A stretch of 25,515 bases of DNA from an uncultured Oscillospiraceae bacterium (GTDB taxonomy: Bacteria; Bacillota; Clostridia; Oscillospirales; Oscillospiraceae), in contig CAJURY010000004.1 in NCBI GenBank assembly GCA_910589155.1, positions 1 to 25,515 of the forward strand, given 5' to 3'. Shown in pieces: positions 1 to 7,055 of the stretch; the stretch's first letter is position 1; each line of letters opens with the position of its first letter. The translations under genes were made by a program, and so were the position numbers. The notes below the pieces were generated by a model. It made no database searches, had not been told where the DNA came from, and worked only from the letters and a program-made list of their open reading frames with translations.

Positions 1-1382
1 TAACCGCCGGAGAGCTTTTCGCCTTCGGAGTCGATGATCCAAGTCCAGGTGGGCAGCACGTCCTGGTTGGACTGATAGCTCCATTCGCCTTCCCGGGACA
101 GTTCGCCGTTGACAAACAGAGCCTTACCGTGACCGGTGTTGAAATTCGTCACAAAGGGAGCCTTAACAATGGGACTCTTATCCGCGAAGAAGCGGGACAT
201 GCCAGCCCAGTCTCTGACGGCAGAATTTGCAACGTCCACATCGTTCACGCGGGGGTCGCCGGCAGCGTTTACATAGTAGCCCCGCTCGGTCTCATGGAAC
301 TCTTCGCCGGTTTTGGCCAAAGACAGGGTCTGACCGGCATAGTACAAGGCCAGAGAGAGGCGAGCCAGGCCGTCTTCGTCAATCAGCAGATGGTCGTTCA
401 GGCGGTCGCCATAAACGTTCGCCTGCACATTGAAGCCCGCAAAAGCGTCAAACTGGCTTCTGCCAATGGACTTCATAGTGCTGATGGTGGTGCTCACCTG
501 GCTTTCGTACCAGTTGTAGTTCATAAAGAACTCGTCGATGGCGCGGGTGCCGTCTTCGCTGTCTTTCATGAAAGCGCTGTTGGCGGAAGTAACCGCGTTC
601 TGGTAGGAAACGCCGCCGGTAGGCAGCATGGAGTCGTACCAGCTAATGAGCATATTGGGGCGCTTCTTGTGCATATAGCGCATCATTTCGTCAATCAAAT
701 CAGCCTCAGCCTTAGAGCAGCCGTAGGATTCCTGATTGAAAAAGTAGCCGTCGAAGCCGTAGTAATCCATGACTTCAATGAGCTTGTCCGCCACGGGGAA
801 AGAACCGTCGGCAGACTTCTGCACGAACTTGCGAACCTGTTCGACATAACCTGCGCCGCTGCCCCAGGGGAAGCCTAAGGTCGCCACGATGGGCACGCCG
901 TTGGTATGCGCCGCGTCAATAAATTCACCGGTGGGGCAAACCACCAGACCTTCTTCAGAACCGGACCAGTACACGAAGGAATCGGCATACTGCCAGTAGT
1001 TGAAAGCGTAGGTGAAAAATTCGTTGGTACCCTGGGCGCTGGCGTTATCGTGATCCAAATTGGGCGTAGAGCAAAGCATCAGCTTTGCTTCCGGGTTTGC
1101 CAAAGGATTCACAACAAAGCCGCCAACACGGTCGGCCAGGGGAATACTGGAACGGCTGTATGCGGCGTCGGGGTCGGATTCCGGCGTCCACTCCAGTAAG
1201 GTGTCCACATTGAAAGAAGGGCCAATGGGCATGAGGGATTCATGCGCCGCATAAGCCTCGTTCATCTCCGCGGACCCGTCGTCGCCATTGGCTCTCGCGA
1301 AAGCGGATACGGGCAGCAGCCCAACCACCATCGCAAAAACCAGCAACGCAGCAAAAATACGATGGGTCTTACGAATTTGCAT
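1..1382 (-). CDS. Secreted endo-beta-N-acetylglucosaminidase, GH85 family (3' end outside window)
   Basis: The minus strand encodes 460 codons with no stop before the window edge, so the C-terminus is missing. ATG at 1382 follows the ribosome binding site AGGAGG. The N-terminus is a Sec signal peptide (basic MQIRKTHR, hydrophobic core, cleavage near VSAFA at residue 29). Residues 210-218 read DGYFFNQE, matching the GH85 active site, in which Asn (N216) orients the substrate acetamido group and Glu (E218) is the acid/base. WQY and Tyr/Trp-rich barrel segments (YFFNQ, ISWYDSM, NYNWYESQ) also fit. Family knowledge: GH85 enzymes cut the GlcNAc-GlcNAc core of N-glycans, releasing the glycan from glycoproteins. 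Inference: the enzyme is exported and used to forage host or dietary N-glycans. Whether a cell-wall anchor exists cannot be seen here. Confidence 0.88.
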   Translation of the reverse strand, partial: MQIRKTHRIFAALLVFAMVVGLLPVSAFARANGDDGSAEMNEAYAAHESLMPIGPSFNVDTLLEWTPESDPDAAYSRSSIPLADRVGGFVVNPLANPEAKLMLCSTPNLDHDNASAQGTNEFFTYAFNYWQYADSFVYWSGSEEGLVVCPTGEFIDAAHTNGVPIVATLGFPWGSGAGYVEQVRKFVQKSADGSFPVADKLIEVMDYYGFDGYFFNQESYGCSKAEADLIDEMMRYMHKKRPNMLISWYDSMLPTGGVSYQNAVTSANSAFMKDSEDGTRAIDEFFMNYNWYESQVSTTISTMKSIGRSQFDAFAGFNVQANVYGDRLNDHLLIDEDGLARLSLALYYAGQTLSLAKTGEEFHETERGYYVNAAGDPRVNDVDVANSAVRDWAGMSRFFADKSPIVKAPFVTNFNTGHGKALFVNGELSREGEWSYQSNQDVLPTWTWIIDSEGEKLSGG

Positions 1383-1493
1383 AAGAAAGCCTCCTTTATT
1401 CTTTGCCGCAGCGTACTGCGGTCTTGCTTTGAGCCGCCGTATGCGGCAAACTCATAGTCTGTGCAGAGTCCGTGCAACACTGCGCACCTTTTT

Positions 1494-1530
1494 AATGCAC
1501 AAAAATCGTACAACATTTTTGTGCATTATA
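1494..1530 (-). promoter_or_regulatory. Probable -10 and operator of the GH85 gene
   Basis: A perfect inverted repeat with 13-bp arms (AATGCACAAAAAT at 1494-1506 and its complement at 1515-1527) encloses 8 bp. A minus-strand TATAAT lies at 1525-1530, so the repeat overlaps the -10 and the expected start point. No good -35 is present, which would suit activator dependence or a weak promoter. The repressor or activator is not identifiable from this window. Confidence 0.5.
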
Positions 1531-1709
1531 TACAAGTTCGCATTTTTCATTTCCTCTGCTTTTCATATTTTACTGAAAAAAGCATCGTTTTGAAAGTCTG
1601 TAAACGACATAGAATAGTCAAATTTGGAACACAATCCTGGATTTTCTTATTACAGGGGCCTTTTTTCCTCTTGTGCAAATGCAACAAAGACAACGGTCTT
1701 CAGAATTCT

Positions 1710-1738
1710 TTGACATTCCCCTTTAAGCGTGCTACACT
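1710..1738 (+). promoter_or_regulatory. Sigma-A promoter of lspA-rluD
   Basis: TTGACA at 1710-1715 and TACACT at 1733-1738 are separated by 17 bp. The lspA ribosome binding site AGGAGG (1751-1756) follows a very short leader. Confidence 0.75.
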
Positions 1739-1763
1739 ATATCAAAAAACAGGAGGTTTCATC

Positions 1764-2261
1764 ATGCTGTACATTTTACTGGGCTTATTTTCCGCGCTGA
1801 TCGTGGGGCTGGATCAGCTTACAAAATATCTCACCGTGGCCTATATCCCCCTATGGGAGCACCGCAGCTTTTTACCGGGAGTGCTGGGTCTTACCTATAC
1901 CCAAAACACCGGCGCGGCCTTTTCCGTCTTTCAGGGGCAGGACTGGCTGTTTTTTCTGATTTTCGCCCTGTTTTGCCTTTTCATTGTATGGAGCGTTTGG
2001 AAAAAGCTGCTGCCCTTTACTACATTTGAGCTTTGGTGTCTGGCGGCCATTTTCGGCGGCGGTCTGGGAAATCTTTTGGATCGGGTGTTTCGGGGCTATG
2101 TGGTGGATATGCTGGAAACAGAATTCATGACGTTTCCTATATTTAATGTAGCGGACTGTTTTATTACCTGCGGCACCATTTTGCTGCTGATACACGTTTT
2201 GTTTTTTAACAAGGAATTTTTGAAGTCGGAGAAAAAAGGCCATGATAAAACTGCAAAGTGA
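1764..2261 (+). CDS. lspA: Lipoprotein signal peptidase (signal peptidase II)
   Basis: This 165-aa membrane aspartyl protease removes the signal peptide from diacylglyceryl-modified prolipoproteins in the cytoplasmic membrane. ATG at 1764 sits 7 nt after AGGAGG; the open frame extends upstream but without a comparable site. Four hydrophobic segments are visible. Conserved motifs are TYTQNTGAAFS (44-54), GNLLDR with catalytic D106 followed by GYVVD, and FNVADC with catalytic D131. Length is normal for the family. Its 3' end overlaps rluD by 20 bp, so the two are cotranscribed and probably translationally coupled, an arrangement also found in Bacillus (lspA-ylyB). Confidence 0.97.
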   Translation: MLYILLGLFSALIVGLDQLTKYLTVAYIPLWEHRSFLPGVLGLTYTQNTGAAFSVFQGQDWLFFLIFALFCLFIVWSVWKKLLPFTTFELWCLAAIFGGGLGNLLDRVFRGYVVDMLETEFMTFPIFNVADCFITCGTILLLIHVLFFNKEFLKSEKKGHDKTAK

Positions 2262-3150
2262 AGTAGAAGGGGTGCGGCTGGACGTATTTCTGGCCCAAGC
2301 CGTCCCAGGTCTTTCCCGCAGCGCTGCCCAGCGGCTTTTGGAGGATGGCGCTGTCCGCAAAAACGGCAAGCCTGCAAAGAAAAACGAAAAAACCAACCTT
2401 GGCGACATCATTGAAGTGGAACCGCCCCAATTACAGGAAACAGAAATTGTCCCCAGGGACATACCGCTGGAAATCGTCTACGAGGATGGCGACGTACTGG
2501 TAATCAACAAGCCCAAAGGACTTGTGGTGCATCCAGCCGCCGGGCACTGGGACGATACTCTGGTAAACGCCCTGATGTATCACCGGGGCGACCGGCTTTC
2601 CGGCATCAACGGCGAATTGCGTCCCGGCATCGTCCACCGCATTGATAAGGACACCTCCGGGCTTTTGATTGTGGCAAAAAACGACCTTGCCCATACGGTG
2701 CTGGCCAGCCAACTGAAAGACCACACCCTTGCCCGCACCTATGAGGCCATTGTGGTGGGGCAATTAAAAGAGGATACCGGAACCATCGACGCGCCCATTG
2801 GAAGGCATCCCACGGATCGCAAAAAAATGACGGTAAGCGCCAGAAACGGGCGGGAGGCCGTGACTCACTATGAGGTGATTGCCCGTTATAAAGGCTATAC
2901 CCATGTGCGCTGCAAGCTGGAAACCGGGCGCACCCATCAGATTCGGGTGCATCTGGCTTACCTCGGCCATCCCATTCTGGGCGATACGGTTTACGGACGG
3001 AAAAAGCCGGAGCTGGGGCAGGACACCCAATGCCTGCACGCCGGCGCGCTGTGCTTTCAGCATCCCAGAACCGGCCAGCCGGTGCTGGTGGTTGCGCCGA
3101 GACCCGCTTATTTTGAAGCTGCGCTGGCAAAGCTTCAGCGAATGGGCTGA
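2242..3150 (+). CDS. rluD: RluA/RluD-family RNA pseudouridine synthase
   Basis: The 302-aa protein has an N-terminal S4 RNA-binding domain (about residues 10-60) and a C-terminal pseudouridine synthase domain. The motif GIVHRIDKDTSGLLIVAKN carries the catalytic aspartate, D135. The later segment RTHQIRVHLAYLGHPILGD is also typical of the family. It isomerises uridine to pseudouridine in rRNA; the exact target position cannot be read from sequence, so RluD is the nearest name rather than a proven specificity. It starts inside the end of lspA and is followed by a strong terminator at 3165-3196. Confidence 0.93.
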   Translation: MIKLQSEVEGVRLDVFLAQAVPGLSRSAAQRLLEDGAVRKNGKPAKKNEKTNLGDIIEVEPPQLQETEIVPRDIPLEIVYEDGDVLVINKPKGLVVHPAAGHWDDTLVNALMYHRGDRLSGINGELRPGIVHRIDKDTSGLLIVAKNDLAHTVLASQLKDHTLARTYEAIVVGQLKEDTGTIDAPIGRHPTDRKKMTVSARNGREAVTHYEVIARYKGYTHVRCKLETGRTHQIRVHLAYLGHPILGDTVYGRKKPELGQDTQCLHAGALCFQHPRTGQPVLVVAPRPAYFEAALAKLQRMG

Positions 3151-3164
3151 CATAGCATAATACT

Positions 3165-3196
3165 GCCCGGCGCGGGGGGCCGCGCCGGGCTTTTAT
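3165..3196 (+). terminator. Rho-independent terminator of lspA-rluD
   Basis: GCCCGGCGCGG (3165-3175) pairs perfectly with 3180-3190 around a GGGG loop and is followed by TTTTAT. Confidence 0.9.
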
Positions 3197-3206
3197 CAGC
3201 TTCTCT

Positions 3207-3938
3207 TTAAAAAACACCCTCCAGCTTTTTCTGAAAAAACCGTCCCCCCAACACAAAAAAGGGAATGTACAGCAAGGACGCAAGAAAACAGCCCGCAAAC
3301 CGTCCTGCTTCTGCCGTCTGCCCGGAAAACGCCGCCGGCAGCGCGGCTACCCACCAGTTCGCAAGTACGACGGTTTCCGACTTCAGCAAAGAATCCGCCA
3401 GACCAAGCGCCATGCTTACAAGGGTCGGCGCAACCAGAACCCCAGCAATGGCCGCGCCGTTTTTGCGAAGCGTCGCGCTGACTACAAAATAAAAGCTGAC
3501 GTTGGCCATGCACGCCGCATACTGCGCCGCAATTGTACCCAGCCACCGGAAGCCCGTTCCATCTTCCACGCCGAAATAAAAACAGCCGAGCAAAATTGCG
3601 CCCAATTCCACCAGCGCAAACATTGCCGTCACCGCAAGAAATACGGAAATAAGCTTTGAAAAATACACCTGGGAACGGGAATAGCCTCTGGCGTAAATAT
3701 TTTTGATGGTCTGCTGTTCATAATCGTCGCAGACCAGTAGCGCGGTAAAAATACCCGCGAACATTAAAAAGGAACAGGCGGACAGGGCGTTCTCCGCAAA
3801 CGCCGCCCCTGCGCCTATGTACGCTTGCTTCATGGTTACGGCGGAGAACAGAAGCAGCGCAAGCATCAAAGCCGTGCAGATATAAAAGCTTTTTTGTTTT
3901 CTCAGCTTGCGAAATTCCAGTTTTAAAAGCTTGCCCAT
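3207..3938 (-). CDS. ABC-2 type transporter permease subunit
   Basis: A 243-aa membrane protein with six hydrophobic segments and a basic N-terminus (MGKLLKLEFRKLRKQKSF), typical of ABC-2 permeases of the bacitracin/lantibiotic-export type. The segment YEQQTIKNIYARGYSRSQVYFSKL is the characteristic cytoplasmic loop. The start at 3938 lies one base after the ATPase stop codon. An upstream in-frame ATG at 3980 would add 14 residues and overlap the ATPase gene, so it is less likely. It should form an exporter with the adjacent ATPase; the substrate cannot be inferred. Repression by the divergent TetR protein is likely. Confidence 0.88.
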   Translation of the reverse strand: MGKLLKLEFRKLRKQKSFYICTALMLALLLFSAVTMKQAYIGAGAAFAENALSACSFLMFAGIFTALLVCDDYEQQTIKNIYARGYSRSQVYFSKLISVFLAVTAMFALVELGAILLGCFYFGVEDGTGFRWLGTIAAQYAACMANVSFYFVVSATLRKNGAAIAGVLVAPTLVSMALGLADSLLKSETVVLANWWVAALPAAFSGQTAEAGRFAGCFLASLLYIPFFVLGGRFFQKKLEGVF

Positions 3939-3939
3939 T

Positions 3940-4833
3940 TTATTTTCCAATCCTTTCAATGAAAAATTCCTCAAATCCAACGCCGTCGCTTTTCATTTCA
4001 TAAACCCGTACGCCCGCCTGCACCAAAACGCGGTTCAGCTCGGAAGCGTCCTTCACCGCTGAAGGAACGGACACGGTGTTCCCCGCTGTTTCCAGTCGCA
4101 GCGCCGGAAACGCCTCACGCAGAATTTTTTCCGCCCGGCTCCCCTGGTCTGTTTTCAGCACGAGAGAGGTTTCGCACTTTTTCTTCAATTCCTCCGCTGT
4201 AATTTCCTCCACCAGCGCGCCGTTGCTAACGATTCCATAATTGGTGGCGATTTTTCCAAGTTCGTCCAGCAAATGGCTGGAAATCAGGAAGGTCACGCCC
4301 TGCTGATGCAGCCGGAGAATTACGTCTCTGATTTCCTTGATCCCGGCGGGATCCAGTCCGTTGATGGGTTCATCCAGCACCAAAAGCCTGGGCTTGCCCA
4401 GCAGGGCGACGGCAATGCCCAGACGCTGCCGCATACCAAGGGAAAACGAATCGGCTTTCTTCCTGCCTGTGTCCGCCAAACCGACCGCCTGCAAAATTTG
4501 CCGAATTTCCCCATCCGACGCGCCGCCGGACAAAATGGAAAACCGCTTCATATTTTCATAAGCGCTTTCATTTTTAAATAAGCCCGGCGCTTCAATGAGA
4601 GAACCAATTTTCCGCCGTTCACCATTTAAATCGCCGCTGCCGAATAGCTGCATACTGCCGGAATCTGGAAAGGTCAGACCCAGAAGCAGCTTCATGAGGC
4701 TGGTTTTTCCCGCGCCGTTTTTGCCGATTAAGCCGTAAATGTCCCCTTGCTTGATATGAACGGACATTTGATTGACCGCACGCTTTTCTCCATAACGCTT
4801 ACAAAGCGCCTTCGTTTCTACTGCGTAGCTCAT
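3940..4833 (-). CDS. ABC transporter ATP-binding protein (BcrA-like exporter ATPase)
   Basis: This 297-aa ATPase has all the expected motifs: Walker A GKNGAGKT (37-44), signature SLGMRQ (131-136), Walker B LLVLDE (150-155) and the switch histidine in ISSHLLDEL (H187). A C-terminal extension of about 85 residues is typical of drug- and peptide-export ATPases. ATG 4833 follows GGAGT at a good distance; ATG 4869 upstream lies inside the operator and is rejected. It pairs with the permease starting one base downstream. The divergent tetR gene and the twin operators in the promoter suggest substrate-induced expression. Confidence 0.92.
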   Translation of the reverse strand: MSYAVETKALCKRYGEKRAVNQMSVHIKQGDIYGLIGKNGAGKTSLMKLLLGLTFPDSGSMQLFGSGDLNGERRKIGSLIEAPGLFKNESAYENMKRFSILSGGASDGEIRQILQAVGLADTGRKKADSFSLGMRQRLGIAVALLGKPRLLVLDEPINGLDPAGIKEIRDVILRLHQQGVTFLISSHLLDELGKIATNYGIVSNGALVEEITAEELKKKCETSLVLKTDQGSRAEKILREAFPALRLETAGNTVSVPSAVKDASELNRVLVQAGVRVYEMKSDGVGFEEFFIERIGK

Positions 4834-4856
4834 ATTGACTCCTTTTTGAAAAAGAC

Positions 4857-4885
4857 TTGACACAAACATGAAACAGTTGTATCAT
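4857..4885 (+). promoter_or_regulatory. tetR promoter
   Basis: TTGACA at 4857-4862, 17-bp spacer, TATCAT at 4880-4885, directing transcription rightward from about 4892. Operator 1 overlaps its spacer and -10. Confidence 0.75.
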
Positions 4886-4907
4886 ATTTTGTGAAACAAG
4901 TGTATCA
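4869..4907. promoter_or_regulatory. Twin TetR-type operators
   Basis: Two 16-bp near-palindromes, TGAAACAGTTGTATCA (4869-4884) and TGAAACAAGTGTATCA (4892-4907), are spaced 23 bp centre to centre. They lie within 20-bp direct repeats matching at 18 positions. Each has the form TGAnACAnnTGTnTCA and each covers the -10 of one of the two opposing promoters. The adjacent TetR protein is the obvious candidate ligand. Confidence 0.7.
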
Positions 4908-4927
4908 TATTGGTATACCAGTGTCAA
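4899..4927 (-). promoter_or_regulatory. Promoter of the ABC exporter operon
   Basis: On the minus strand, TTGACA (4922-4927), 17-bp spacer, TACACT (4899-4904). It directs transcription leftward from about 4892, face to face with the tetR promoter. Operator 2 overlaps its spacer and -10. Confidence 0.75.
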
Positions 4928-4961
4928 CACGATCTCTCGCTAGAGAAACAAAGGAGAAAAT

Positions 4962-5462
4962 TTGTATCACATGAACAAAAAGCAGGAACTAAACGCCTTT
5001 ATCAAAGAATGCATTACAAACGCGCTTATCCAGCTTATGGAAAGCAAGCCCTTTGGGGAAATTACGGTTACGGAGCTGGTGCAAAAGGCGGGGGTCAGCA
5101 GAGTTTCCTTTTACAGAAATTTCAGCAGCAAACAGGAAATCTTGGAAAAACATTTGCTCCTTCTCATACAGGAGTGGGGAAAGACGTTTGAAGAACGGGG
5201 GGATCCGACTTATCTTGCCGAAAGTCTTTTGAACCATTTTTATAAATACCGGGCATTTTACCTGCTATTATACCAGCAGGGCTTATCTACCCTGATTTAC
5301 GAGAACATTCGCGCCGCCTGTAAGCTGGACGAGGCGCAAAACAACATCGAGCGTTATGCAAAATCAATGGTTGCGGGGACTATTTTCGGCTGGGTGGACG
5401 AGTGGTTCCGGCAAGGGCTGAAGGAAACGCCCCAGGAAATTTTGGCGTTTACCGCAAAATAG
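4962..5462 (+). CDS. TetR/AcrR-family transcriptional regulator
   Basis: About 166 aa. The N-terminal helix-turn-helix is clear: ITVTELVQKAGVSRVSFYRNFSSKQEIL, at about residues 34-61. The rest is a variable helical ligand-binding domain. A TTG at 4962 lies 5 nt after AAGGAG, whereas the ATG at 4971 is 14 nt away; TTG is preferred but both are possible and differ by three residues. The divergent position relative to the ABC exporter, and the twin operators between them, indicate that it represses both itself and the exporter. A hairpin at 5470-5496 follows the stop codon. Confidence 0.9.
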   Translation: MYHMNKKQELNAFIKECITNALIQLMESKPFGEITVTELVQKAGVSRVSFYRNFSSKQEILEKHLLLLIQEWGKTFEERGDPTYLAESLLNHFYKYRAFYLLLYQQGLSTLIYENIRAACKLDEAQNNIERYAKSMVAGTIFGWVDEWFRQGLKETPQEILAFTAK

Positions 5463-5469
5463 GACGCAA

Positions 5470-5496
5470 AAGGAGAAGCCGCAATGGCTTCTCCTT
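5470..5496 (+). terminator. Stem-loop after tetR
   Basis: GGAGAAGCC and GGCTTCTCC (5472-5480/5486-5494), extended by two A-T pairs, around a 5-nt loop. Only TT follows before A-rich sequence, so termination would be weak. Confidence 0.5.
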
Positions 5497-5540
5497 AAAA
5501 ACGATCAAGCTCGGAAAATTTATGATACCGCCTTTGCCTG

Positions 5541-5681
5541 CTACGGAAAAAATCCCTTGATACTGAGAAGAACCAGCCCCGCCGCAGCGCCGTAATAAAC
5601 CGGCAGCGCCAATGCCAGCTTCAAAACGCCGTCCAGCCTAAATAAACAGCCTTTGGGGACCTTTTTTTACTGGGGATTCAC
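5541..5681 (-). pseudogene. Small membrane-peptide gene interrupted by an in-frame TAA
   Basis: GTG at 5681 lies 6 nt after a perfect AAGGAGG (5688-5694), downstream of a minus-strand promoter candidate. The frame reads four codons (MNPQ), then TAA at 5667-5669, and continues open for 41 codons to TAG at 5541-5543. The downstream part is KKVPKGCLFRLDG, then a hydrophobic stretch (VLKLALALPVYYGAAAGLVLL) and SIKGFFP. An intact version would be 46 aa with one membrane helix. Good signals followed by one early stop suggest a recent nonsense mutation. No family is recognised, and it could also be fortuitous. Confidence 0.4.
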
Positions 5682-5715
5682 CGGATCCCTCCTTGTTATT
5701 CTTGACAACTACTGG

Positions 5716-5743
5716 ACTATATTCACTAGTGACAAATTTGTAA
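5716..5743 (-). promoter_or_regulatory. Promoter candidate for the broken small ORF
   Basis: On the minus strand, TTACAA (5738-5743), 16-bp spacer, TATAGT (5716-5721). The two 10-bp palindromes lie in its spacer and -35, as an operator might. Confidence 0.4.
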
Positions 5744-5775
5744 CCCCTTCCTGCAAAAATGTTTTTTGTCGCATC

Positions 5776-5804
5776 TTGACATTATCCGGCGCGCTTGGTA
5801 TGCT
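5776..5804 (+). promoter_or_regulatory. Promoter of the YibE/F gene
   Basis: TTGACA (5776-5781), 17-bp spacer, TATGCT (5799-5804), followed by AGGAGG 7 nt before the start codon. Confidence 0.75.
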
Positions 5805-5841
5805 TTTGATAAAAGGACTTTTTTGAGCAGGAGGTTGCGGC

Positions 5842-7011
5842 ATGACGAAAAAAGAGAAAAGCGCCGGTTTTTTCCACAGGAACTGGAAAAGCGCGGTGAT
5901 TTTGCTTTTTGCGGCGGCGGTATTTTTCGCCGCATGGCGTTGGGCGAATCCCGGTAAGTCGGAGCGACCCGCTCCCAGCGGAGATTACGCGGAATACGAA
6001 AACGGCAAGGTACTGGAAATTCTCTCCGATAGCTGCCAGCCGGACGAGACGGCGGGGGGCGGCTACCGGGGCGAGCAGTCTATGACGGTGCTGGTACAAA
6101 CCGGCCAGTACAAGGGAAAAACTTTGCTGGCCTATAATCATGTCGCGCCGCTTTACAACGCGCCCCTGTCTCCCGGCGACCGGGTCACGTTGATTCTATC
6201 CACCTACGAAAACGGCGATATCAGCGCGTCTGTCTACGAATACGAACGCTCTTATGGGCTTTTGCTTATCATTGCGGCATTTTTGCTGGTGACGGTGCTG
6301 GTAGGCGGCAAGACCGGCGCAAAATCCCTGCTGGGACTGGCGCTGACCATTGGGTGCCTTTTGTGGGTGCTGCTTCCGGCACTTCTGCGCGGCGCACCTA
6401 CCGTACCTTCCACCTTTTTGCTGTGCGCTTATGTGGCGGTAGTTTGCTTCACCCTGCTTGGAGGCGTAAACCGGAAAGCCCTTTGCGCCATGCTGGGCAC
6501 TGTGGCAGGAACCGCCCTTGCTATGCTCTTTGGCATGGGCGCTCAGGCGCTGCTTCGTATCAACGGTTTTCGGACGTCCGACGTGGAGCCGCTTTTGCAG
6601 CTTCGCCAGACCGGAAGTCCCGTGGGACTGCAAGGACTGCTCACCGCGGGAATCCTGATCGGCGCCCTGGGCGCTGTGATGGACGTGGCTATGAGCGTTT
6701 CTTCCGCCGTGTGGGAGCTGAAAGCGGTAAATCCCGATTTAACCGGAAAGCAGCTTTGGCGTTCCGGCATGAACATTGGCAAGGATATGGTAGGCACCAT
6801 GACAAATACCTTAATTCTGGCCTTTATGGGCGGCAGTTTTACTTTAATTTTGTACCTTTATTCTCTGGAACTGCCTGTCCATGAGCTGCTCAGCTCGGCG
6901 TACTTGTCCATTGAGGTGATCAGCGGCGTCGCCAGCTCCATGGGCGTCATTTTGTCTGTTCCCCTCACTGCCGCCATTGCCGCCGCCTTGTTCGGCAAAA
7001 AAGGGAAATAA
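5842..7011 (+). CDS. YibE/F family membrane protein
   Basis: A 389-aa integral membrane protein. One N-terminal membrane segment (about 18-35) is followed by a soluble, probably extracytoplasmic domain of about 100 residues, then at least seven hydrophobic segments. The stretches GALGAVMDVAMSVSSAVWE and GMNIGKDMVGTMTNTLILAFMGG are the signature of the YibE/F family. The function of this family is not established; it is often suspected to be a transporter. It is transcribed alone from its own promoter and ends at a clear terminator. Confidence 0.9.
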   Translation: MTKKEKSAGFFHRNWKSAVILLFAAAVFFAAWRWANPGKSERPAPSGDYAEYENGKVLEILSDSCQPDETAGGGYRGEQSMTVLVQTGQYKGKTLLAYNHVAPLYNAPLSPGDRVTLILSTYENGDISASVYEYERSYGLLLIIAAFLLVTVLVGGKTGAKSLLGLALTIGCLLWVLLPALLRGAPTVPSTFLLCAYVAVVCFTLLGGVNRKALCAMLGTVAGTALAMLFGMGAQALLRINGFRTSDVEPLLQLRQTGSPVGLQGLLTAGILIGALGAVMDVAMSVSSAVWELKAVNPDLTGKQLWRSGMNIGKDMVGTMTNTLILAFMGGSFTLILYLYSLELPVHELLSSAYLSIEVISGVASSMGVILSVPLTAAIAAALFGKKGK

Positions 7012-7017
7012 GTGGGA

Positions 7018-7050
7018 AAGAGCGACAGCAAATTGCTGGCGCTCTTTTTT
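7018..7050 (+). terminator. Terminator of the YibE/F gene
   Basis: AAGAGCG/CGCTCTT (7018-7024/7040-7046) plus an inner CAGC/GCTG stem with one mismatch, followed by a T run to 7050. Confidence 0.85.
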
Positions 7051-7055
7051 ATACC

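Larger units (their letters stand above)
1383..1763. other. Intergenic region between divergent GH85 and lspA genes
   Basis: No gene is supported in this 381-base stretch. It holds the GH85 ribosome binding site, two GC-rich hairpins in the GH85 leader (arms 1406-1411/1416-1421 and 1433-1437/1443-1447), the 13-bp inverted repeat, and the lspA promoter near the right end. The middle (about 1535-1700) is AT-rich with nothing recognised. Confidence 0.6.
5463..5841. other. Intergenic region between tetR and the YibE/F gene
   Basis: This 379-base stretch contains the tetR stem-loop, a broken small minus-strand ORF (5541-5681) with its own promoter (5716-5743), two adjacent perfect 10-bp palindromes TCACTAGTGA (5723-5732) and ACAAATTTGT (5732-5741), and the YibE/F promoter (5776-5804). 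Confidence 0.6.

Noticed and set aside
129..878. 249-codon plus-strand open frame opposite the GH85 gene
   Set aside because: The minus strand has a signal peptide and the GH85 active site; the plus frame is a shadow.
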